Below are positions 8,127-13,793 of a stretch of 13,793 nt of DNA, piece by piece. Numbering within the stretch: the stretch's first letter is position 1; every line of letters begins with the position of its first letter. The stretch comes from Planctomycetota bacterium (GTDB taxonomy: Bacteria > Planctomycetota > Brocadiia > JAJRTI01). The translations under genes were made by a program, and so were the position numbers. The stretch lies in the NCBI GenBank assembly GCA_024278415.1, contig JAJRTI010000870.1:1-13793 (forward strand), written 5' to 3'. Below the pieces are notes generated by a model, which saw only the letters and a list, made by a program, of their open reading frames with translations, was not told the DNA's origin and made no database searches.

Positions 8127-10013
8127 CTACTGATGGGCCGTCCGTCTTGGCGTCACTTGCACGGCCATTTCGACCGTCAGCTTGGTTCCGGCAGGAACCT
8201 GGCCGCTCAGCGGGTAACCGGCCAGCAGGTACTCCGACGATTTCCATTTGCGATGATCGACCAATGCCAGAGGCACGGAGCTGGTGATCGCTATCTTCGC
8301 ACGAGGGCCTTCGACTGTCACTTGTTTGGCCGCCGGGAGCAGGCTTGCTTTGCCGAGTGTTTTGGGGAGGACAATTCGCTGCCCGCCTGCTTCGGCCCGG
8401 CCGCCGGCATACAGCCGCACCGGGAAGCTGACGTAGTGGCGCCACATGCGCAGGTCGACGTCGTCGCGGACCGTGAACGCGTACCGCAGGGCAAAGCGAT
8501 TCCCGGTCTTGAGGGTCGCGGTTTCCGTGTAGGAGATGCGCTTGCCGCCTTGCACGAGCTGTCCGCGGAAAACCAGGACCGCTTCATCCGGGGAGAGGGA
8601 TATCTGCGGCTCGGCAACCTTCTCCGGCCGATAGCGGCGCATGGGATGGTTGTAGATGGCGGGCCAGCCGCCGGCCACGACCATCTCGCCGCGCAAGAGA
8701 ATATGAGAGAGTTCTCCTGTGCGCCGGAAGCGCAGCTCCAGCCCTTCGGGCGCGCGCGCCACGAGCAGGTCATCGCTGAGGCGAACCGCTTCCAGGGTCT
8801 TGGCAGGCTCCCGCGTCAGGCGCGGGGGGACATCGTCGCCGGGCGTGGCCGCGGCATGCGTCGGCAGGAAAATGCGCCCGTCGTACATAGGGATGGTGAA
8901 ACGAGTGCTGATCCGGCCGGTGCTCACATCGCGCGATCGCGCCGCCAGTACGACCGCCGCGTCGTAACTGGTTCCGTTGACCATGACCAGCCCGCCGTCG
9001 AACTCACGCTGCCAGAGCCCGTCTGCGCGGCGCCGGGCCGGGCCTTTCGGGTAGCCCAACGGAGCGTCATACTCCGGATACCACCACCAGTTCCCCCGCG
9101 ACAATCCGTTGCCACCATCGTATCCGAAATACCCGTCGCCCATCAGCGTGGTCGCCAGTCCGAAGCGCAACATCTGCGGGTCCGCGGTGCGCGCCTTCTC
9201 GATCAGCGCGAGGCGCTCTTGATGAGTGCGCTTCGCGTTTGCCCACGGGTCTTCAGGGTTTGTCCTGGGATGGCACACCAGCATGGTCGTGACGGGCCGG
9301 CGGCTCTCCCGGCACCAGCGCAGGTACCGCCCCAAGAAATCCTCGAAGTCGACTTTTCCGTCCACGACCCGGTTGAGTTCGTCTTCCGCGAGGCATCCGT
9401 TGAGGTCGGCGAAGCCGGTGGCCGGCAGGTTCCAATTGTTGATCATGACGATGGCCTTGCCCCCGCGCAGTTTGGCGGTGCGGGGAACGAGCCAGTCGTC
9501 GGGAGGCCAACAATCGTAGAACACGCCGTCGAACATGCTGCGCGACAGAATTCGGGCGCGCACCATGTCGAGGTTGAACTGGAGCACTTCGGGCAGGCGG
9601 GTGTTGATGCGGAAGTATCCCGGCCAACCGCTCCAACGTTCGCCCTTGCGCAGGTCCCACCAGTGCTTGGGTAGCGCCGGATTGTCCGGCCCCTCGACCA
9701 CGTCCACGTACGGCAGCACGAGGCAGTTCGGATTGACCTGGCGCAGTTTCGCCAGAGTCTTCTCCAGGCGCGGCAGCACGCGTTTCCAGCGCGGGTGGTC
9801 CCAGTCGTAGTGCAGGTCGTAGCAACCGCCGATAATGAGATCGAGCTTGGACCACCAGTCCTTGCCTTGTTCCCATCTCTTCCAGGCCAGGCCGGCCCCG
9901 TAGCAGGTGCCGATCCGCGGAAAGGGAGGATTCACCGCGGCGGCGTCACGCGCCCAGCACACATTCGTGGCGACGGAGAGGGCGGCTAACGCGGGAAGGA
10001 TTATCGTACGCAT
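8127..10013 (-). CDS. Secreted putative glycoside hydrolase, GHL15-like
   Basis: The protein has 628 residues. A signal peptide (MRTIILPALAALSVATNVCWA) is followed by a mature part beginning near residue 22. The first 350 residues read as a TIM barrel: an early PRIGTCYGAG, the strand SMFDGVFYDCWPP with D162 and D167, the strand AIVMINNWNLPA, and the segment GNWWWYPEYDAPLGYPKGPA at about 305-325. The FDGVFYD strand and the WWWYPEYDAPLG motif resemble the hypothetical glycosyl hydrolase family GHL15. Residues of about 390-628 are beta-rich and may be an accessory domain. The ATG at 10011-10013 has AGGA about 9 bases upstream; the 18 codons open before it enter the repeat cluster and are rejected. 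It lies 122 bases upstream of the next minus-strand gene, without an obvious terminator. The family call is tentative and no substrate can be proposed. Confidence 0.65.
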   Translation of the reverse strand: MRTIILPALAALSVATNVCWARDAAAVNPPFPRIGTCYGAGLAWKRWEQGKDWWSKLDLIIGGCYDLHYDWDHPRWKRVLPRLEKTLAKLRQVNPNCLVLPYVDVVEGPDNPALPKHWWDLRKGERWSGWPGYFRINTRLPEVLQFNLDMVRARILSRSMFDGVFYDCWPPDDWLVPRTAKLRGGKAIVMINNWNLPATGFADLNGCLAEDELNRVVDGKVDFEDFLGRYLRWCRESRRPVTTMLVCHPRTNPEDPWANAKRTHQERLALIEKARTADPQMLRFGLATTLMGDGYFGYDGGNGLSRGNWWWYPEYDAPLGYPKGPARRRADGLWQREFDGGLVMVNGTSYDAAVVLAARSRDVSTGRISTRFTIPMYDGRIFLPTHAAATPGDDVPPRLTREPAKTLEAVRLSDDLLVARAPEGLELRFRRTGELSHILLRGEMVVAGGWPAIYNHPMRRYRPEKVAEPQISLSPDEAVLVFRGQLVQGGKRISYTETATLKTGNRFALRYAFTVRDDVDLRMWRHYVSFPVRLYAGGRAEAGGQRIVLPKTLGKASLLPAAKQVTVEGPRAKIAITSSVPLALVDHRKWKSSEYLLAGYPLSGQVPAGTKLTVEMAVQVTPRRTAHQ

Positions 10014-10109
10014 GATGGGGGATCCTATGTGCACGCGGCTTTCCGCCGCAACGAAAGGGGGGGCCAACAGCCTGCGACGCTACGGGCGTCGCCCTATCAG
10101 ATCGCCTGT

Positions 10110-10145
10110 AGAACGCCCGCATTCTGGCGAATGCGGCTACCGCGC
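10110..10145 (+). repeat. 36-base direct repeat, copy 1
   Basis: The segment holds the hairpin CCGCATTC (10117-10124), loop TGGC, GAATGCGG (10129-10136). It recurs at 10407-10442 in the same orientation with a single G/C difference. Confidence 0.85.
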
Positions 10146-10170
10146 AGTTGCGGCGACTCGGCGAACGCCT

Positions 10171-10191
10171 CCGCAGGGCTCGACCCTGCGG
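10171..10191. repeat. Hairpin of the CCGCA/TGCGG family
   Basis: CCGCAGGG and CCCTGCGG form an 8-base stem around CTCGA. It has the same base of stem as the hairpins at 10117, 10333 and 10364, with a different tip. It lies just outside the left inverted arm at 10196-10211. Confidence 0.75.
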
Positions 10192-10195
10192 TGCG

Positions 10196-10328
10196 ACGAT
10201 TGGGAGCCAGATATGCGGTCCTCAAGCCATTCCTCCCCCCGCTTGCCCTTCCGCTCGGCATGCCGAGCGGAAGGGCAAGCGGGGGGAGGAAAACCGATCC
10301 GGTATCCCCTCGTCTGGCTCCCAATCGT
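10196..10328. repeat. Inverted pair of 16-base arms around a central palindrome
   Basis: ACGATTGGGAGCCAGA at 10196-10211 is repeated exactly as its reverse complement at 10313-10328. Between them lie unmatched spacers of 18 and 21 bases and the 62-base palindrome at 10230-10291. Outside each arm is a CCGCA/TGCGG hairpin. The whole is therefore two inverted composite units facing each other. Confidence 0.9.
10230..10291. repeat. 62-base perfect palindrome with C-run and G-run ends
   Basis: The left arm starts TTCCTCCCCCC (10230-10240) and the right arm ends GGGGGGAGGAA (10281-10291). The inner part (10241-10280) is also perfectly self-complementary around GGCATGCC, with no spacer. All 31 base pairs match. 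Confidence 0.95.
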
Positions 10329-10332
10329 GGCT

Positions 10333-10353
10333 CCGCACGGACATGCCGTGCGG
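10333..10353. repeat. Hairpin of the CCGCA/TGCGG family
   Basis: CCGCACGG and CCGTGCGG form an 8-base stem around ACATG; a flanking T-A pair extends it. It mirrors the hairpin at 10171-10191 on the other side of the palindrome. Confidence 0.75.
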
Positions 10354-10363
10354 ATGCCTGTAG

Positions 10364-10383
10364 CCGCATGCGCCAGCATGCGG
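10364..10383. repeat. Hairpin of the CCGCA/TGCGG family
   Basis: CCGCATGC and GCATGCGG form an 8-base stem around GCCA. The stem base is the same as in its neighbours, and the tip is different and still paired. Confidence 0.75.
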
Positions 10384-10406
10384 GCCAACCGCGGCGAGTG
10401 GCTCAC

Positions 10407-10442
10407 AGAACGCCCGCATTCTGGCGAATGCGCCTACCGCGC
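10407..10442 (+). repeat. 36-base direct repeat, copy 2, overlapping a gene end
   Basis: It matches 10110-10145 at 35 of 36 positions. Its right end overlaps the last two codons and the TAG stop of the 10434-13409 gene, so the repeat supplies that stop codon. Confidence 0.85.
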
Positions 10443-13409
10443 TCTCCGGATGTTCAGGTTGTCCCACCAGCAGACGTCGCCGCGGCCGCGGTGTCCAGAG
10501 TACACGCCGAGGGTGATGTTGGCCCAGCCAAACTCGCATTCGTGCGGGCCTTCGCCCACAAGCGCGCCGTCTAACTCCAGCCGGAGCGTGTCCCTGTCGA
10601 GACGCAGGCGGAGATGGTGCGGCCGATTCGCGTCGAAGCTCTTGCGCTCCGTGAGGGTGTGCTTCCAATGCGTGGGCGGCGCGTTGTGGTTCTCCACCCA
10701 GATCGTGCCGGCGCCCGCGCGCGTGCTCTCGATCCTGATAAGGATGTACTCGCCGCTGCCGGCCGTCGTGCCAGACACCTTCATCGAGAGCCTGAGGTAG
10801 CGGTCGTGGTCGCCGTGGGTGAACTTGAAATCCGTGTCGATCACCAGCGGTCGCGGCACGAACGGCCAGGACTCGACCGTATGGATCTCCGCACTCGTGG
10901 CGTCTCGCGGCAATTCCATTTCGAGCCTGCCGTTGGCGACCCGAATTCCCTTGGTGCGTTTCCGGCCGCTGAAGGCCCAGCGTTTCGGCGAGAGGATCTC
11001 GAAGGTCTCGGCCCAGGGAAGCGCCGCGCGGGAGTCATGAGGCGGCGCTTGGACCGGGCGCGATGGGACAATTCCGGGGCTGCGCGCTTCCCGAATCAGC
11101 GCAGCCGCGCGCGCGAGGAGTTCCCGGGCCCGGACTTCCGTGGGCGCGCCCCCGGCGATGGCCTTCGAGACGCCGACAATCTCCTCGGACGTGTTCGCGT
11201 GGCCCAGCTTTGCAGCCGCCGGCCAGGCAGGGTGTGCGCCAACCTTGTGGCGCAAGGCGTACTCCTTCAGACACAGACGCACATCGTCGAGACGATCGTC
11301 GGCGAGCATTCGCTTCCACTGCGCGTGAGCGCCGCGGTTGCCCGCCACGAGCACGGTGGTGCTGTTGCCTTTGAGGCCGATGGCCACGCGCAGTTTCCCG
11401 CGCCGGCGCCCATACTCGACCGGCGCGCGGTCCACGACGTCGACGACAAACGCGTCGGCTGGCAGAGCGAGCGACTGGGCATCGACCTCAAAGCGCACGA
11501 TGTCGGCCTCGAAGGGATTCTGAACGGCAAAGGCGATTGGGCCAGGCGCAGATCCATAGCGCTCGATCCGGATGCCGGAGGCCGACGCGCGCGCGTGCGT
11601 GACCGGCTCCCAGCCGAGACGGTGCAACTGCCGCAGTAGGGGAATGATCCGGCGGTAGCTCGCACGCATGCCCAGGGGCGGGTCCGTGGACCGGCGCGCA
11701 TAGCCGCCCGGAAACACGTCCAGGAGCATGAGGTTGCGCAAGAACCGCTCATCCTTGTCCTCGTACGCCGGAAGCTGCGTCACGACTTTGCGGTACGCCA
11801 TGGTGCGGAACTGCTGCATGAGCGGCCCGCTGGCGCCGATCCAGTGTTCCTTGCCCATGACCGTGAATCGGTGCCATGGAAAAGGGACTGGCTGGTTGTA
11901 CAGGTTCGGCAGCAACTCTTTCTTGTCCGCCGGCAGCATGTTCCAGAGGGCCTCGACCCACGCGAAGATCGCGAACCCGTTGACGGTGCACGGCTGGAAC
12001 GTGCGCGCATCGAACTGCGGCGCATAGCTGAGGTACTGGAGCTGGTCCGCCGCGTAGTTCACCCGCGAGGCATGAGCGGAGAACGAATCCAGGTAGATCC
12101 CGGTGAGGTAGGGCCGGTTCAGCAGATGCGTGCGCACGTAATCCAACCGGTCCTGTCCCGCGCCCTGCGGGATGCCGGGGGTGAGATTGAGCGGGAACTG
12201 CGCGGCCCACTTCGTGCCGCTGATCCAGTTGAACTGCCCGACCCGGCCAATGACAAGGTCGCCGTCGGGCCCGCGGACCCCGGATCGGATGATGGCCTGG
12301 CAGATTTTCTGAAGCGCCTCCTGCGTGCGCCAGCCTCCGCTTGGCAGGCGCCCGGTCGTCTCAGGTTTGGCCCATTCCTTCAGTCGGTCAATGATGAACT
12401 CCCGCTCGGGCTTCTTGCCCTTGGGCTGGTCGCCCAGGCACATTTGGTACATGATCGGCTCGATGTAGGGGTAGGTGCGAATCCCAAGCGCTTTGTCATG
12501 GGCATAGCCCTTGGTGGACTCGGGCTGTTCGTGGTAGGCCAAGCCGTAATCGCAGACCGGCGGCGGCTGGCGCAGGATGTCGCCCCAGGCAAACCAGCCC
12601 CCGGCTTCCGGCGTGTGGCGCGCGAAAAACTCCGGGCGGTTGGCATAGTAGCGGGCCAACACCGAACGCAGACCCCAGCCGTCGGCTTCGCCGTCGATGT
12701 AGAACTCGAACGCCACCTTCTTGAAGAATCGCGGACAGTGCTTCGTCATGGCGAAGTCGATGACGAGCGAGAAGAGCCCATCGTCCACGTCTACGCGGAA
12801 GTCATAGAGCCCGATGGAGTCCATCGGCATGATGAGGCCAAGGGTGTGGGCCTTGTCGGAGATCGTCGCCACGGGCCGCAACGCCATGTAGCCGGAGCCC
12901 ACGCTCGTCGCCTTGCCGAGGTGGATGCGTCGCCCTGCCAGAAGGGGCTCGGTCTTGTGCAGCCGCGTGCCCCAGCTCCAGCCTTCGCACGCCACGGGCA
13001 GCGCGAACCTGAGGCTGACCGCATGGTCGGCGTCGGTCAGGTTCTGCACTTCGCCGCGCACGACCAGCCAATTCTTCTTCGACACGCATTGCCCCGAAAC
13101 GGCCAATGTGCCGGCCGTGTTGCGGCCGCGGAACCGCAAGCCATCGGCCGTGGCCCGCACCTCGCCGGAGATCGGTTCGTACTCCTCTTGGGCTGCGCAG
13201 TCCCGAAGCGCCATGCCGCTTGCGGCCACCCCCGCGCCGGTGAGGTCGGCTGCGCCGCATTGAACGCGCGCGATGCGCCCGGTCTTGCCCCACGCCAGCC
13301 TCAACGCGCCCGCCTCGACCGTGACTGCGCCAGCGGCGATGGGTTGTGCAGCGACCGGGGCAGCCCACGCCACGAGCGTCAGCAGGAGCAATACCACGAC
13401 AGTTCTCAT
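10434..13409 (-). CDS. Large secreted protein: barrel-like centre plus C-terminal ConA-like domain
   Basis: The protein has 991 residues. The signal peptide is clear (VVVLLLLTLVAWAAPVAA, cleavage near A21/Q22). Residues of about 25-260 are beta-rich and resemble a glycosidase N-terminal sandwich. A central region of about 265-640 includes GGWFAWGDIL, a strand LTGIYLDSFSAH with D441 as a candidate catalytic Asp, and NGFAIFAWVEALW, compatible with an (alpha/beta)8 barrel. A short beta domain and a helical linker (about 715-790) follow. Residues of about 800-991 look like a LamG/concanavalin-type or DUF1080-like domain: it opens FEILSPKRWAFSG, has NGRLEMELP, and closes CWWDNLNI. The ATG at 13407-13409 has GGAAG 8 bases upstream. 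The stop codon lies in a 36-base repeat. I do not recognise a named family for the centre; a secreted glycan-active enzyme is the best inference. Confidence 0.75.
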   Translation of the reverse strand: MRTVVVLLLLTLVAWAAPVAAQPIAAGAVTVEAGALRLAWGKTGRIARVQCGAADLTGAGVAASGMALRDCAAQEEYEPISGEVRATADGLRFRGRNTAGTLAVSGQCVSKKNWLVVRGEVQNLTDADHAVSLRFALPVACEGWSWGTRLHKTEPLLAGRRIHLGKATSVGSGYMALRPVATISDKAHTLGLIMPMDSIGLYDFRVDVDDGLFSLVIDFAMTKHCPRFFKKVAFEFYIDGEADGWGLRSVLARYYANRPEFFARHTPEAGGWFAWGDILRQPPPVCDYGLAYHEQPESTKGYAHDKALGIRTYPYIEPIMYQMCLGDQPKGKKPEREFIIDRLKEWAKPETTGRLPSGGWRTQEALQKICQAIIRSGVRGPDGDLVIGRVGQFNWISGTKWAAQFPLNLTPGIPQGAGQDRLDYVRTHLLNRPYLTGIYLDSFSAHASRVNYAADQLQYLSYAPQFDARTFQPCTVNGFAIFAWVEALWNMLPADKKELLPNLYNQPVPFPWHRFTVMGKEHWIGASGPLMQQFRTMAYRKVVTQLPAYEDKDERFLRNLMLLDVFPGGYARRSTDPPLGMRASYRRIIPLLRQLHRLGWEPVTHARASASGIRIERYGSAPGPIAFAVQNPFEADIVRFEVDAQSLALPADAFVVDVVDRAPVEYGRRRGKLRVAIGLKGNSTTVLVAGNRGAHAQWKRMLADDRLDDVRLCLKEYALRHKVGAHPAWPAAAKLGHANTSEEIVGVSKAIAGGAPTEVRARELLARAAALIREARSPGIVPSRPVQAPPHDSRAALPWAETFEILSPKRWAFSGRKRTKGIRVANGRLEMELPRDATSAEIHTVESWPFVPRPLVIDTDFKFTHGDHDRYLRLSMKVSGTTAGSGEYILIRIESTRAGAGTIWVENHNAPPTHWKHTLTERKSFDANRPHHLRLRLDRDTLRLELDGALVGEGPHECEFGWANITLGVYSGHRGRGDVCWWDNLNIRRAR

Positions 13410-13443
13410 TGTTCTTACTTCCCGTGTAACACTTCAGCCAAGT

Positions 13444-13472
13444 GCAACAGCCAGGTACCGGAATACTGTCAA
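13444..13472 (-). promoter_or_regulatory. Possible promoter of the 991-residue gene
   Basis: Read on the minus strand, a perfect TTGACA (13467-13472) lies 17 bases before TGTTGC (13444-13449), which is a poor -10 match. The distance to the ATG is about 35 bases. Only the -35 element is convincing. Confidence 0.3.
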
Positions 13473-13505
13473 AGCTTCCGTGCAACGCCGCGTGCTGGGG
13501 TATCT

Positions 13506-13570
13506 GAATCCCAACGGGATTCCGGATATCAGCCCAGGGTTCGCGAGCGAAGCTCGCAACCCTGGGTTTT
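13506..13570 (+). repeat. Composite hairpin unit, forward copy
   Basis: GAATCCC/GGGATTC (13506-13522) form a 7-base stem with loop AAC. After a 10-base spacer comes a long hairpin: CCCAGGGTT (13533-13541), one bulged C, GCGAGC, loop GAA, GCTCGC, AACCCTGGG (13558-13566), then TTTT. The order matches the inverted unit at 13659-13719 and resembles palindromic units I associate with planctomycete intergenic DNA. Confidence 0.85.
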
Positions 13571-13588
13571 GAGGCGCACAGCTTCGCT

Positions 13589-13634
13589 CCCCCCCCCATC
13601 CGCCCGCCCTGCAGGGCGGGCGGATGGGGAGGGG
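13589..13634. repeat. C-run/G-run palindrome between the two units
   Basis: The core at 13594-13629 is a perfect 36-base palindrome centred on CTGCAG. Pairing continues outwards after one mismatch at 13593/13630. Its ends (runs of C, then runs of G) resemble those of the palindrome at 10230-10291, but the interior is different. Confidence 0.9.
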
Positions 13635-13658
13635 GGAGTTCAATAGGACTGCCCTGGC

Positions 13659-13719
13659 CCCAGGGTAGCGGCCTGCGGCCGCAACCCTGGGCTAGAAGCC
13701 GGAAGCCCGTTGGGCTTCC
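13659..13719 (-). repeat. Composite hairpin unit, inverted copy
   Basis: On the plus strand, CCCAGGGT (13659-13666), GCGGCC, loop TGC, GGCCGC and ACCCTGGG (13684-13691) form the long hairpin. After 9 bases, GGAAGCCC and GGGCTTCC (13701-13719) form the short one with loop GTT. Read on the minus strand it aligns with the unit at 13506-13566 (shared CCCAACGGG, TTCCGG, AGCCCAGGGTT, ACCCTGGG). Confidence 0.85.
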
Positions 13720-13793
13720 AAACAGCGTTTCGTCAAGTGGAAGCGCTGTCCATTGAACTCGCGCACGTTCATGGGGCCAACGGCTGTTGCAAT
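13692..13793 (-). CDS. Possible 3' end of a gene running off the right edge
   Basis: A minus-strand frame enters from the edge and runs 33 codons (through PMNVREFNGQRFHLTKRC) to a TAG at 13692-13694. The last 10 or so residues, LEAQRASGF, are translated from the repeat unit at 13659-13719, so the stop would be repeat-derived. The fragment is too short to assign to a family. Another minus-strand frame is also open here. Treat as tentative. Confidence 0.3.
   Translation of the reverse strand: MATAVGPMNVREFNGQRFHLTKRCLEAQRASGF

Larger units (their letters stand above)
10014..10433. other. Intergenic repeat cluster, no gene
   Basis: These 420 bases separate two minus-strand genes and are almost entirely palindromic. 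Besides the entries listed separately there are small hairpins GCGGC/GCCGC (10035-10049) and GCGACGC/GCGTCGC (10074-10092). Several overlapping open frames cross the region on both strands, but they simply translate the hairpins. Any promoter for the 8127-10013 gene would have to lie within or next to the repeats; none was recognised. Confidence 0.75.

Noticed and set aside
8005..8445. Upstream extension of the 6085-8004 gene
   Set aside because: It overlaps the GHL15-like gene; a signal peptide and good ribosome binding site mark 8004.
10110..10442. CRISPR-like array
   Set aside because: Only two copies of the 36-base repeat exist, 297 bases apart, and the region between them is palindromic rather than spacer-like; no cas gene is present.
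13533..13570. Hairpin followed by TTTT read as an intrinsic terminator
   Set aside because: No plus-strand gene ends before it, and the same hairpin occurs inverted without a T-tract as part of a repeat unit.
11844..13646. 600-codon open frame on the plus strand, antisense to the 991-residue gene
   Set aside because: It has no ribosome binding site or family-like sequence, is rich in Arg, Gly and Pro, and runs into the repeats. It is an effect of high GC opposite a real gene; the same holds for the plus-strand frames at 2194-3594, 8076-9674 and 4655-5617.

Overview
The window is GC-rich and its genes are large, mostly secreted and mostly on the minus strand. A sulfatase, several glycoside-hydrolase-like proteins with signal peptides, a TIGR03790-like protein and abundant small palindromic intergenic repeats together suggest an uncultured member of the Planctomycetota or a neighbouring group (Lentisphaerae, Verrucomicrobia, Hydrogenedentota). 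This placement is inference from gene content and style; no marker gene is present.

Layout. At the left edge (1-108, minus) is the N-terminus of a sulfatase. Diverging from it, behind a good sigma-70-type promoter, is a two-gene plus-strand operon: a xylose-isomerase-like TIM-barrel sugar isomerase/epimerase (377-1336) and a classical NAD-type short-chain dehydrogenase (1352-2092). The rest is minus strand: a secreted clan GH-A (GH39-like) glycosidase (2101-4203), a secreted TIGR03790-like protein (4586-6040), a secreted GH42/GHL6-like protein with a glutamine-amidotransferase-like domain (6085-8004), a secreted GHL15-like protein (8127-10013) and a 991-residue secreted protein with a barrel-like centre and a C-terminal concanavalin-like domain (10434-13409). 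A fragment that may be the 3' end of another minus-strand gene reaches the right edge.

The likely theme is breakdown of a sulfated or otherwise complex glycan: desulfation, exported glycosidases, then cytoplasmic isomerisation and oxidation of the released sugar. No transporter, SusC/SusD pair or regulator is in the window, so the substrate cannot be named.

The most unusual content lies between the genes. Clusters at about 10110-10442 and 13506-13719, with a single unit at 4303-4349, consist of nested hairpins. Both large clusters place two inverted composite units around a C-run/G-run palindrome. Within each hairpin family the base of the stem is conserved while the tip differs and remains paired. 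This is REP/REPIN-like organisation. One repeat copy supplies the stop codon of the 991-residue gene, and another may end the right-edge reading frame. No rRNA, tRNA, CRISPR array or transposase gene was recognised.
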